Assembly: GCA_964650525.1 (NCBI GenBank)
Contig: CAZYUA010000022.1
Location: 1-64,000 of the forward strand
Source: UBA1413 sp964650525
GTDB lineage: Bacteria; Bacteroidota; Bacteroidia; Bacteroidales; Prolixibacteraceae
Direction of reading: 5' to 3'
DNA: 64,000 bases
The first letter of the stretch is position 1; every line of letters begins with the position of its first letter. The notes below the pieces were generated by a model. That model did not search any database. It was not told the origin of the DNA and saw only the letters and a program-made list of their open reading frames with translations. This document shows, in pieces, positions 18,101 to 27,200 of this stretch. A program made the translations under genes and the position numbers.

Positions 18101-18273
18101 ATTGCGTTATCCTGGTATTCAAAGCCGTACCCAGAGGCACTGAGGCTTCCTGCCGGATCACCGGCTATGGCCTCCGGGATTCCGGCCATCAGCAAACAGA
18201 CTACCGGCAATGCCGGTGCAATGAATTTCAATAAGGGGATCCTCCCCTTCCGTTTTCCCAACCGTTGGTTCAT
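15157..18273 (-). CDS. SusC/RagA-family TonB-dependent outer-membrane transporter (pair 1)
   Basis: The 1038-residue beta-barrel has a signal peptide (about 1-38). A carboxypeptidase-regulatory-like domain (about 55-135; GDIRDKEGITLPGVNVLEKG, FVGYKNQEIPV) is followed by a TonB box-like stretch (IDEVVVTAMGI). A plug domain (about 150-270) shows LQGRIAGVEVSGTGGSP and VLKGAAAAALYGQEASNGAI. The rest is the 22-strand barrel ending in YLFNISATF with a terminal Phe. It imports large ligands together with SusD1, powered by TonB. It is the first gene of the cluster that runs to position 82. No anti-sigma, ECF sigma or hybrid two-component regulator is adjacent, so its control is unknown. Confidence 0.95.
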   Translation of the reverse strand: MNQRLGKRKGRIPLLKFIAPALPVVCLLMAGIPEAIAGDPAGSLSASGYGFEYQDNAIRVRGDIRDKEGITLPGVNVLEKGTIRGTVSGADGTWTLEVPPDATLVFSFVGYKNQEIPVAGKTLIPVILEEDVLGIDEVVVTAMGIKSEKRRLNFAVQSVNAEDLNTGRQTNFVDALQGRIAGVEVSGTGGSPTASSQILIRGISSINPAQNNEPIFILNGMHISGGATKASEINPNDIENVTVLKGAAAAALYGQEASNGAIIITTKSGTKGEIRVEASGSLQVDEAYRVPEIQQMYLRGSYGVYREQSMGGWGPLVPEGTILYDNPGNYLKTGLYQKYDLSVSGGSDRFTSYTSGNYVHHEGIIPEDYLQRWGVLFKARYEVSSKVSIDFMADLVSRNSRGGGGISSAYQWPIDDDIMNYKNPDGTIRWLYLNTNNRYNSPISPLWSRYEDEGKYESIRTLMQGSVTWNIIKNLDLTGRISYDLTNSESKSIVTPRWSLEPGTTPTSEDLDYLGSFFYSDGKSSVINGGLLATYNLDLTSDFEMQFLAGLDMKRINGRSTGMGGRQFIVPEFYSITNLADIRREDITMGRTQKNMYGFYGEVKLDYRGIAQFGVTGRNDHSSTLPVENRSYFYPSFSTGLIITELFKLPENYIGFAKLRANWARVGKDAPLYRLNNWYKAMPHPDEGYGVDPTRSSNPHLKPEMTTSWEVGADMRLFGDKTRLDVAWFATSVTNQIVDVRVSPASGNILQTRNEGDIRNEGFEISWDQSLIKRQAFRWNMITNFGRSRGRVVDLPDQLVEVYHYAGQVSDIRPTAYLHGSTMALSGKDYLRNEEGRIIVDEQGRPKINASSSLLIGNREPDFTVGWLNRWEIGPWSLSVMANFRKGGDVVNGTLRSLLSGGQAKMLEKYRNRLILVDGVVEQPGGSFVDNTVPVVFDQSFYLNYYAPVGSNFVEDGSLARIGYVTLAWRAGKLAEKAGIKGLTLSLTGRNLLLLTNYSGSDPVVNYTGSSGGTGTFGIDYLGIPNTRSYLFNISATF

Positions 18274-18498
18274 GGTAAAAGCATTTTATCCGACCCTTCC
18301 AGGTCTCATATTATGTTTGACATTTTGCAAAGCACTGATAACAAATATCAAAGCCAAAACTTATGGCCTCTCAAGCAATCTTTAAAATTAGTCAAAAAAC
18401 AAACATGTTCCAAATTTGAGTTTTCGATCCGGGAAAAAATGGCGTATCGGGCCAATCTGTAAAGCTTAAATTCTGATTACCAGAGTGTTGCTGAAATT

Positions 18499-18524
18499 AG
18501 CCCTGTGAGAATTTTGCCAGGGCT
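18499..18524 (-). terminator. Weak hairpin after the phosphoesterase gene
   Basis: The 7-bp inverted repeat AGCCCTG (18499-18505) and CAGGGCT (18518-18524) lies 17 bp past the stop of the gene at 18541. The minus-strand tail after it (AATTTCAGC) is only weakly U-rich, so it may be a leaky terminator or just an RNA hairpin. The rest of the 267-bp gap to susC1 (18274-18540) is AT-rich near 18360-18430 and must hold the susC1 promoter, but no exact promoter pair was found. Confidence 0.35.
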
Positions 18525-18540
18525 GACCGGCCGGCCAGAA

Positions 18541-20418
18541 TCAGCGGTATCCCAGGCAAGCGACTTTACCATTGGAAGAAGTAACCAGAATTTTTCCATT
18601 CCCAAGAGGAAGAATGTGGTTGATGAGGGCTTGCGAGAAGCTGTATTTCCAGGCAACCTGGCGGCGTTCCTTATCAATGGCACAGATGATGCCGCTGGTG
18701 GTGGGAACAAAAATAAGGTTTCCTTTTTCAGAGATGGGTGAAGGAGCAATTTCAACTCCCAGTCCAGCCTGGCAATCCCAGGCGGGTTTCCGGCAGCGGG
18801 GCCGGGTATGGAAGGCAGAGACATTTCCTTCGGTCATATTCTTGATATACACCAATTTACCATCTCCGGAGATTCCGATGGATTCACGGCAGGTGGGAGT
18901 GTCAGAGTCCCACACCTCAGCACCGGTTCGCGCGTCGAGAGCTGTCAGATGGCGGTCGGGGGCAGCAATAAACACTTTTCCTTTTGCGGCTACCGGCCAT
19001 ACCGCAGCTGGTGACAGCATCCGGTTACTGTATTTTTCCCTTTTCCACTTGAGCCTGCCCGTATGACCATCCAGGGCGTAAAAAGCATTGCCCCAGGAGC
19101 CGAAATAGAGGTTTCCCCTGTAAAAGAGAGGCCGGGTCTCCACAAAGTTCCTGATACTGTCATATTCCCACCGGGTCTCTCCGGTTTGAAGGTCCAAAGC
19201 CCTGAAAATACCTTCTGAAGATCCCAGGAATATTTTACCCTTCCGGGCAACCGGTGAGGCCACGATGGGCTTCCCGGTTTCTACGGTCCAGAGAGGGAGT
19301 CCGGTATGCAGATCCAGGCAATAGATTTTCCCGTCGGTCGAAGGACCAATGACCTTTTTCCCCCGGATGGCAGGGGTTGAATAGATTTTCCCTCCCGTCC
19401 TGAACTTCCAGAGAAGGGAACCATCCCGGAAATTCCGGGCGACGATATGACCGGACGAGGTTGCGTAAACACAGATATTCTCCGAGCAGGCAATGCCGGC
19501 ACCGATATCGGTGGGTTCGCTGATTTCCCAGATAACCCTGACCTGTTCAGGATTTCCCTCCTTACCTATCGGGGGCTTATGCCCAGTGGTCTCCGGGCAC
19601 CATCTTCTTTGGCGGGATACAGGAATGGCGCACCAGCCGGGAAGTGCCGGTTGGCCGGGGACGATTTCCCGGTAGTAAAGGGTATCGCCGGAAACAAAAC
19701 CTGTATTGTACCCGCCAGCAGTGTGGGAAGCTCTCAGATTTGAGCGCCCCATAATCCCCGGAATGCCCTCAAAATCAAATTGTTTGTTGCTGTGCCCATG
19801 CCCCAGGAGGACTACCTGGGTGTTCACCCTTTTAAGCAGGTCCCTGACGTCCTGGCTATTCGCCAGCGATTCATCGAGAGGATAATGGTTGATAAAGACC
19901 ACCGGCTGTTCCCGGTCGGATAGTTCTGAAAACAACGAATCCAGGAAAACCAGTTGTTCGCGTGGAACCTGCCCGGGGGCCATCCGCATAGTGGGCCCGC
20001 TGGCTGTGCCAACAAACAGGATCCCATGATGTTCGAAGGCGAAGGTCTCCCGTCCAAAAATCCTTATGAAATCGTTGCCTCCGCTTTCAGACCATTTAGA
20101 GTCGTGATTGCCGGGGACCACATACCAGGGTTTGTTTAAACGGCTGAGAAGCCTTTTTGCTTCCAGCAATTCGGCTTCTGATCCGAATTCTGTCACATCA
20201 CCTGTAATAACGACAAAATCGACCTCAGTCCGGGAATTGATATCGTCGACCGTGCGCTGCAGATCTTCAGCTCCGGTAACTCCCCCCACGTGAGTGTCGC
20301 TGACATGGGCAAAACAAAATCCGGGTATCTGGCCTTTCCCCTTCAACGGGAATCCCCATGCCAGCAAGAGCAGGAAACAGGCAGTCAGGAACCTGCCGTA
20401 TGAAATGATCCAGGTCAT
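18541..20418 (-). CDS. Calcineurin-like metallophosphoesterase fused to PQQ-like beta-propeller
   Basis: The 625-residue protein joins two modules. A signal peptide (about 1-30) precedes a metallophosphoesterase domain (about 33-260) with all five metal motifs: DTH (41-43), GDVTE (73-77), GNHD (103-106), INHYP and GHGH. Residues about 295-625 form a PQQ/Trp-docking-like propeller with repeated units of the form GKIYCLDLHTGLPLWTVETG and LTALDARTGAEVWDSD. The start at 20418 gives a normal signal peptide; the frame is open to 20520 but that N-terminus would hide it. It follows no close neighbour and probably has its own promoter. The substrate (sugar phosphate, phospholipid or nucleotide) is not evident. 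Its position just upstream of the SusC1 cluster may be coincidental. Confidence 0.85.
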   Translation of the reverse strand: MTWIISYGRFLTACFLLLLAWGFPLKGKGQIPGFCFAHVSDTHVGGVTGAEDLQRTVDDINSRTEVDFVVITGDVTEFGSEAELLEAKRLLSRLNKPWYVVPGNHDSKWSESGGNDFIRIFGRETFAFEHHGILFVGTASGPTMRMAPGQVPREQLVFLDSLFSELSDREQPVVFINHYPLDESLANSQDVRDLLKRVNTQVVLLGHGHSNKQFDFEGIPGIMGRSNLRASHTAGGYNTGFVSGDTLYYREIVPGQPALPGWCAIPVSRQRRWCPETTGHKPPIGKEGNPEQVRVIWEISEPTDIGAGIACSENICVYATSSGHIVARNFRDGSLLWKFRTGGKIYSTPAIRGKKVIGPSTDGKIYCLDLHTGLPLWTVETGKPIVASPVARKGKIFLGSSEGIFRALDLQTGETRWEYDSIRNFVETRPLFYRGNLYFGSWGNAFYALDGHTGRLKWKREKYSNRMLSPAAVWPVAAKGKVFIAAPDRHLTALDARTGAEVWDSDTPTCRESIGISGDGKLVYIKNMTEGNVSAFHTRPRCRKPAWDCQAGLGVEIAPSPISEKGNLIFVPTTSGIICAIDKERRQVAWKYSFSQALINHILPLGNGKILVTSSNGKVACLGYR

Positions 20419-20657
20419 GACATCCAAACATATAAATTTGTCGCTTGGGAGATTACCTTCTACCCCATAAAGATACAGACAGGTGCTCCCGGAACCTGCA
20501 CATTCATGCAAATCCCCCATCTGGCGGGCAGCCAGGCAAGATAAGCCTGCAACGGATTTCCGAACAGTAGCTCCCGGCTTCCGCAGATATACGGGTAATC
20601 AAAGAGAACCGTATCAGAAGTCTAAGCTGTAAACAACATCAAATACCAAAAGCCCGA

Positions 20658-21167
20658 TCAGACCTCGCCGGGTCTTTTAAAATAGTCGGATTCCCCGACC
20701 GGGACCAGTTCCCCGGAAAACCGCCTGGTCTCTCCTTTGGTGGGAGTGATGATCACATCCGCATAATTTCCCCCTTTTTTCAAAAACACCTCAATGCGGG
20801 CTGTAATGAACGTACCCCTGGCCTGCATCTCCACCCTCAGGTTGCCCTTTTTGTCCACCACCTTATCGTAACTGGCAATGGTCAGTTTGTTGGTATAGGT
20901 GTTACCTGCCACAATAGGACCCTGCAGGAAAACAAAATCCTGCTCTTGCGAAAGGAAAACCGTCACATCGGTGTTGGTGGCGATATTTCCATCAGCCAAT
21001 TCATAGGTATCAACCACAACGACAAATCCCTTGGAATCAATGGCAGCTGTCGCTTTCTCAAACTGTATTCTGGCCAAAGAGTCTTTTTCGGTTTTTTTAT
21101 TTTGACCGGAAGAGGCCAAAAATGCAGCCATGGTTACCAATAACAAAAAAAACTTTTTCACTCGCAT
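20658..21167 (-). CDS. DUF4251 family exported protein
   Basis: The 169-residue protein has a signal peptide (about 1-22, ending SSGQ). The mature region matches the general look of DUF4251 proteins of Bacteroidota: an IDSKGFVVVVDTYELADG strand pair, a VFLSQEQDFVFLQGP segment and a C-terminal TKGETRRFSGELVPVGESDY block. Function is unknown. The predicted fold is a small all-beta barrel in the periplasm. It is a single gene with gaps of 239 and 408 bp around it. Confidence 0.75.
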   Translation of the reverse strand: MRVKKFFLLLVTMAAFLASSGQNKKTEKDSLARIQFEKATAAIDSKGFVVVVDTYELADGNIATNTDVTVFLSQEQDFVFLQGPIVAGNTYTNKLTIASYDKVVDKKGNLRVEMQARGTFITARIEVFLKKGGNYADVIITPTKGETRRFSGELVPVGESDYFKRPGEV

Positions 21168-21575
21168 TTATTTTAGTTAAAATATACTTATCCATGTTGA
21201 GCCAATAATGCCCGATTCCGGGAAGCCCTGGCATCAGGCATCGCAGGAAACCACCATTTTATCCGGAGAATTCCTTTATCACCTGCTTTGGCAACTCATT
21301 TGCTAGACCTCTCCGTATCAATAACCGGTGACAAGATGCAAATAGTTTGCCAAAAATGTTTGCCTGCCCTGATTACAGGGTTTCACAGCTCATGAGTGGC
21401 TCCGTCAGGTACCTCTTTCACACAGAAAAAAAACCAGGTCACCAATTACCGGTTGGTAGATCCATCCCACGATCCGGAGTCATCCGGTCATTTTCTGCAG
21501 AGATGGCCGACGCAGGAAAGGGACAATTCATGACCGGCAGATGAAACACTGCCGGTCATGAATAAGAAAACAACC
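21168..21575. other. 408-bp intergenic region without a gene
   Basis: Between the DUF4251 gene and the DUF4397-like gene no coding frame with Bacteroidota-like protein content is visible on either strand. The right end holds a 15-bp inverted repeat (listed separately). The left end, upstream of the DUF4251 gene, is AT-rich (around 21168-21195) and probably carries its promoter, but no exact TAnnTTTG box was found. Confidence 0.6.
21526..21563 (-). terminator. Perfect 15-bp stem after the SusC2/SusD2 operon
   Basis: ATTCATGACCGGCAG (21526-21540) and its exact complement (21549-21563) flank an 8-nt loop, 12 bp past the stop of the DUF4397-like gene. On the minus strand the tail is TGTCCCTTTCC, only moderately U-rich. 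It most likely ends or stabilises the SusC2-SusD2-DUF4397 message. Confidence 0.65.
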
Positions 21576-22418
21576 TTAGTTCAGGTTAAAGGTGCTCAGC
21601 CGGATGATCTGTCCGGCATAGTTGGCTCCTTCCTTGCCATTCAGGTGGAACACGTAATTCCTTCCTTTGGTGAGGGATAACCCGGTAGCGGCATAGTCGG
21701 TCAGGGCCCCCGTCGAAGAGGGGAAATACTTGACCCTGTTCCCGTCTTCGCTGAAAAGGACAAAAACCATGCTTTGTTCGGTGCCGCTAAGGTTGGTGTT
21801 CATCAGTTTATAGGGGATGAGTCCCGATGCTTCCTTAAAGTTGCACTGGGCAACGTCGTAAAAGACATAGGGGCTGGCGGCTGTTCCTGCTCCCCGTCTG
21901 CCTTTCAGGAAAAGTTTCCCGTAAGGGGTGACACCGTCTGCCTTGTAAAGAAGGTTGACAAACTGGATATGGGCCAGGGTATCCTTCCAGGGGTCGGCAA
22001 GTGGAAGAACATCGGCATCCTGGACTACCAGGGGAGGCTGTGCCAGATCGAAAATGAATACGGAGTGCTTTTTCCCGGCATTCACTGTACAGGTGTTGCT
22101 GTACTGGGGCACATCCTTGGTAGCCCCCTTAAAGGCATCGATTTTCAAAGTTCCCTGGCTCACCATGAAATACTTGGCCGCACTGTTGGGGTAGATACTT
22201 CCCAGAACGGTGGAAACCTCTGAAACCAGGTTGTCATTCAGTTTAAGCCTGGTAAGGCTGTGAGCCGATCCGGATAAGGGCAGGTCGTACACAATTCTTA
22301 CCTGTGCGCTGGTGGTCAGATCAACCTCTTCCGTATCGTAGGTGAGAACATGCGTTTCGCAGGAAACAAGCACCATACATACGGCAACCATCAATATTCC
22401 TATTTTTTTCATAGTCAT
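21576..22418 (-). CDS. DUF4397-like lipoprotein of the SusC2/SusD2 operon
   Basis: The 280-residue protein has a lipoprotein signal (MVAVCMVLVSC). Two Ig-like beta domains follow. The first (about 35-130) has AQVRIVYDLPLSGSAHSLTRL and the second (about 145-270) has AHIQFVNLLYKADGVTPYGKL, a pattern resembling DUF4397 proteins. No enzymatic motif is seen. It begins 13 bp after susD2 and ends the operon before a hairpin. Position suggests a surface accessory or ligand-binding protein. An alternative ATG two codons later (22412) is possible. Confidence 0.7.
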   Translation of the reverse strand: MTMKKIGILMVAVCMVLVSCETHVLTYDTEEVDLTTSAQVRIVYDLPLSGSAHSLTRLKLNDNLVSEVSTVLGSIYPNSAAKYFMVSQGTLKIDAFKGATKDVPQYSNTCTVNAGKKHSVFIFDLAQPPLVVQDADVLPLADPWKDTLAHIQFVNLLYKADGVTPYGKLFLKGRRGAGTAASPYVFYDVAQCNFKEASGLIPYKLMNTNLSGTEQSMVFVLFSEDGNRVKYFPSSTGALTDYAATGLSLTKGRNYVFHLNGKEGANYAGQIIRLSTFNLN

Positions 22419-22431
22419 TCTGATTTAAACA

Positions 22432-24222
22432 TTAATTACCCGGAATACAGAACCAAACCATGGAAGTGGGATAATTTTCGGCGTCTCCCGGTATCGGAGT
22501 AAGTTTTTGCAAAGACTGCAGGTTCCACATATATTCGGAATTGTAGCGGGGACGGAGCCTGTAGCAGGGCGATCCCTGGTTGGCATTGGCAAATTTGGTC
22601 CGCCGGTTGAGAACGTCTGCCGGAGGAAGGTAGAATCCCTTATAAACCCTCGAGGGATCAGAGTCCGGTTTGTGAAATACCAGATCGGAAGACCAGGAGG
22701 GACCCTTTTCAGGTATACCGCCGGTACCGGTGACCAGGTCGTAATGGTACCTGCGCAAGTCATTCCAGGTGTCAAGGCTCCACGGAAACAGGGCCACATA
22801 TTTCTGCATCATAATATGCGACAGGGTGAAATCGGCCAGCGGCAAATTATTCACAAATTTGCTGTTGAGATACTCATTGGAAAGGGTGGTAAACCGGGCA
22901 GCAGAGATTTTATCTCCGATGACAGAGGTCTGTTTGTTGGCGCTGCTTTTTACAGCTGTCCCGGGAACAATCAGCCGTTTTACAAAATCCATGTGACCCG
23001 CCACGCCTTTTTTGAATGCATCCAGGGCTTCGGCCTTTTTGTTCTGCAGATAGAGGGCCTCTGCTTTGATGAGCTGGACCTCTGCATAACTGGAGAGAGG
23101 CCAGGGGGCATCATCGCGGTAGAGCCATCTGCCCGTACCTGACGTTGCCACAGTAGGGGCCGCTGTCGTACCCCACAGGGTGGTTCCCACCGACTGGGTC
23201 AGACGGGTTCCTGTAAAGGTAAAGGTTCCCTTTTTAATGTCGTTCTGGCTCGCCGGCATCGTATCCCGGGTTCCCAGCAGCAGGACGGTTCTCGGATCGA
23301 AGGTCGCCGTATCGGTTACCATCTGGTACGGGCTCAGACCTTCAATAGCTCCCGAGGCATTGTAATTGGGAATGGTCCCCGTCAATACCTGGACGATATA
23401 ATCCGATTGTCCGAATACATTGGTCAGGTTACCCCTGAAGACTCCGAAGAAATTGGAAGTGGTGGAAACGCCAGTGGCAGAAAAGGTTAAAAACGGATCA
23501 TCGGCGGCACTGGCAAACGACTGGTTGGCACAAATGACGGCTGAATCGAGGTAAGCTGCATTTTTCTTAGCCATGGCAATATAGTTCCTTGCCAGCACGG
23601 CATAAGCAAATTTCTTCCATTTGGCGGCTTCTCCCTTATAGACCAGATCGGCGGTGCTGATATTGGCCGGATAGACGGTTTTATCCTCTTTCTCAAATTC
23701 TGCAATAGCCTGTCGGGCCCAGGAACGAACCTTGGCAAAGGCATACTCCTGGTTGTTGTAGTTGTGGGTCAGCAACCCGGGCACAAAGGCATCATCGACG
23801 GGGAGGTCCCCATGCAGGGAGGCCAGGATATGCCAGGAGTAAGCCTTGATCGTCAGACCTATACCAGCCAGAGTGTACTGTTCCAGATCCCGGCCATCGT
23901 TGATGATGAATTCCAGGTTCATACCCTGCAGCCAGTAGACCATTCTCCACGCTTCCCCGGCCCCGTCGCTACCTGCAATATAGCTATGGTTAACCCCGAA
24001 ATTGGACACATAGGTCGATGTTCCGGTCAGGTATCCGGAGAGAGGGGCAACCGCCCTCAGGTCGTAGGCAATTCCTTCGTAGGCGGAAAGAACCGGTCCC
24101 AGCCGTAAAATGGGTTCCACCCAGTCGGGTGCATCCACGTTTTTGTTGACATCCAGCCAGTCCTGACAGGAATTGAAACCCAGGGCCAGAAGGAGCAATC
24201 CTGATATTACTATTTTTTTCAT
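22432..24222 (-). CDS. SusD/RagB-family outer-membrane lipoprotein (pair 2)
   Basis: The 596-residue lipoprotein (signal ending LALGFNSC, then QDWLDVNKNVDAP) belongs to the SusD-like_2 group. Family blocks include GIGLTIKAYSWHILASLHGDLPVDD split over two helices, KWKKFAYAVLARNYIAMAKK, the SSYAEVQLIKAEALYLQNKK block and DTWNDLRRYHYD near the end. It starts 11 bp after susC2. It would bind the ligand of the SusC2 channel at the cell surface. It is about 70 residues longer than SusD1 and clearly diverged from it, so the two pairs probably take different ligands. Confidence 0.93.
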   Translation of the reverse strand: MKKIVISGLLLLALGFNSCQDWLDVNKNVDAPDWVEPILRLGPVLSAYEGIAYDLRAVAPLSGYLTGTSTYVSNFGVNHSYIAGSDGAGEAWRMVYWLQGMNLEFIINDGRDLEQYTLAGIGLTIKAYSWHILASLHGDLPVDDAFVPGLLTHNYNNQEYAFAKVRSWARQAIAEFEKEDKTVYPANISTADLVYKGEAAKWKKFAYAVLARNYIAMAKKNAAYLDSAVICANQSFASAADDPFLTFSATGVSTTSNFFGVFRGNLTNVFGQSDYIVQVLTGTIPNYNASGAIEGLSPYQMVTDTATFDPRTVLLLGTRDTMPASQNDIKKGTFTFTGTRLTQSVGTTLWGTTAAPTVATSGTGRWLYRDDAPWPLSSYAEVQLIKAEALYLQNKKAEALDAFKKGVAGHMDFVKRLIVPGTAVKSSANKQTSVIGDKISAARFTTLSNEYLNSKFVNNLPLADFTLSHIMMQKYVALFPWSLDTWNDLRRYHYDLVTGTGGIPEKGPSWSSDLVFHKPDSDPSRVYKGFYLPPADVLNRRTKFANANQGSPCYRLRPRYNSEYMWNLQSLQKLTPIPGDAENYPTSMVWFCIPGN

Positions 24223-24233
24223 CGTACAATCGG

Positions 24234-27200
24234 TTAAAAGGTTACATTCACACCAAATGACATTCCCCGGGGAGGGGCAATGGCAAACATATCAAACCCT
24301 ACACCCCCGGTTCCTCCCAGAGCTGAAGAGTTGGAATTCCCTACCACATCGATGCCGGAATAGTTGGTCATGACATACAGGTCTGATCCGGATGCGAAGA
24401 TGGAAAAGGCTGAAACGATTCCTTTGGACCTTTCTGCAAGCCATTTCTTATCGAGGCTGTAGGACAACCGAACTTCAGCAAACCGGAGATAATGGATGTC
24501 TTTCTCGATCCAGTTTGCGTCGATTCCGGAATATCCGGTAGCCAGGTCGCCCATTTTCACGGCAATGGAATTCACAGTAGGATTGTCGGTATCCTGGTAA
24601 GGATCTTTCAGCACCCCTTTAAACACAACCGGCCCAGATTCCCTCATGGTGACCGACTCCAGGCTGTAACCCTGCTGCATCATGTACCGCTTGGTACCAT
24701 TGACGACGGTGGCGCCGATCCGGCCATCCAACAATGCCGAAAGAGACAGGTTCTTATATTTCAGACTGGTATTGAAACCGAAAAGAAGCTTGGGTTCACG
24801 GTTGCCTAATACCGACCAAACCGATGAATTGGCCAGTGGAAGGCCTGTGGATGGATCGATCAACACCTCTCCATTGGCATTTCGCTGGAAATCATTTCCG
24901 CTGATGGAAGTGATGGGATGCCCTACCTTAATCCCATTCCTGATATTCCCGGAGACCCAGGTCAGCGAATTGTAATACTCCGACAAGTTTTCGGGGAGAT
25001 ACAGCACCTCACTCCAGTTTTTGGTCAGGTTAAGACCCAGATTCCATAGCCAGTTGCGGTTTTTCACGATGTCGCCGGCAATGCGCATTTCCACTCCTTC
25101 GGTCTTGAACGAGCCAACATTCATGTTGTTGAGTACAAACCCTGTGGCATAACTCATCCGGAAACCGGTGATGATCTGATCGACCGATTTGGTATGATAA
25201 TAAGCCATATCCAGATCCAGCCTGTTTCTGAACAGACGGGATTCCAGGCCTACCTCCCAGGCTGTGTTCATTTCAGGCCGCAATTTGAGGTTAGGTCCGG
25301 TAAATCCGTAGCGGTATCCTCCGTAAGAGGTGGAAGCAGCTTCCAGGGCCGGGAAAATGGAGAGCGGAGGGGCATCTTTCCCCACCCGGGTGATGGAACC
25401 TCTCAGCTTGATATAGCTGAAGGTTTCGGAATGGGTTTTTATGAATGGCAGTTCAGATACAATGAAACTCAGGTCGGCTGCCGGGTAAAAATAGTGGTTG
25501 TTTTCCAGGGGAAGCGTTGACGACCAGTCGTTTCGGCCACGGATGGTCAGAAAGGCCATGTTGTTGAAAGAAAACTCAAACGATCCGGAGATGGCTTGTA
25601 GCCGGCGCATAATGGTTTTTTGCGTATTCAGCAAAGTGGCAAGGTCGCAATTGTTAATCGACTGGAAATCAGGCACCATAAATTTCTCCCCTTTAACAGA
25701 GAGGGTCTTGGATCCCTGCTCAATCTGGTGGTATCCAACCTGTGCGGATGCATTGAATTTCCCGAATTCCCGTTTGTAGGAAGCCAGCAGGTTAACAGTC
25801 GGGTTGGACTCGTTCACCCTGGCCTGGTCGTAGGAGCCGGTTCCGGTGGCAGTGGATGACCATTGGGGATGCCTTACAAGGATGTAAGTAGCTGAGCTCA
25901 CGTCCCATCCCACCTGCGCCCGCAGGAGCATATCTTTAAAGGGTGTGATGTTCACCACCGTGTTGGCAATGAAGCGCTGGCTTTCATCAAAATTCCTGTT
26001 TTTGTAAAGATCAAAATAGGGGTTTAAAATATCCACATCCCGGTAGTTATCAGGATATCTGATTTTCCCCTCATCATCGAGGTAGCGGGTCATATCATCG
26101 GTTAATGGCCAGACCATAGCCCGGTTCAGAACACCGCCCGATCCTTTCGACACTTTGGTATTGGTGGTGTTGGCATACTGGAGGGTGGCTTCCACGTTCA
26201 TCCAGCGCGACAACTTGGCGGTTCCTCCCACAGTAATGTTATTCCGGGCATAATCTGAAGTCGGTACAATCCCGGTCTGGTCCAGGGTGCTGGCTGCTGC
26301 CCGGAAAGTCATGGCATCATTCCCGGCTTCAAACGAAATATTATGCCGCTGGCTTACTCCCGTCTGGAAGAGGTTTTCCAGGTTGTTGTAGAGTTTGGTA
26401 CCTGCCGGATATTTACTTCCGTACCGGGTGGTGTAATAGTAGCTGGTAGTTCCGTACTGGCCATTATCGTAAATGGTCTGCATTTCAGGGTAGCGATAGG
26501 CCTGGTCAAAACGGAAGAAGTTGCTGTAAGAGACGATGCCTTTTCCGGCTTTTCCCTTTTTGGTGGTGATGATGATGGCCCCGTTGGAGGCATCGCTTCC
26601 GTAAAGGGCAGCCGCTGCAGCCCCTTTCAGTACCGTGATGCTTTCAATGTCTTCAGAATTGATATCGGACCCCCGGTTGGAAAAGTCCAGGTTACGGTCG
26701 TACACGGTCGGGGAAAGTCCTGACTTCATGGCGAGCCCCCCATCGGGATTAAAGGTGCTGTTGCTCATCGGAATACCGTCGATCACGTACAGAGGCTGGT
26801 TGTTACCCGAAATGGAGGTAGCTCCCCGGATCAGCACAGAACTGGAGGATCCCGGAGTGCCCCCTGAATTGGTGATTTGGACACCCGAAACCCTGCCCTG
26901 CAGGGAGTTGATGAAATTCTCACGGCCCGACTCAGCGATTTCAGAGCCCCTGACCGACTGGGTAGCAGCCCCCACAGCACGGGCGGCACGCTTCAATCCG
27001 AATTCCGCCGTCACCACAGCTTCCTCCAGCAAATACTCCGTGAAATCCAGCTGAACATTAACAGTCGTGGAATTCCCCACAATCTTCTCGAATGGCCGGT
27101 ACCCCACAGAAGAATATACCAACGTCTGCCTGGGTGAAACAGTGACGGAATAGCTGCCGGATCCGTCTGTTATGGTCCCCTGGGTGGTTCCTTTGATGAC

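Noticed and set aside
20425..20432. TATGTTTG on the minus strand as promoter of the phosphoesterase gene
   Set aside because: It lies only 6 nt before the ATG and would give a leaderless message, and no -33 element is present; not firm enough to list.
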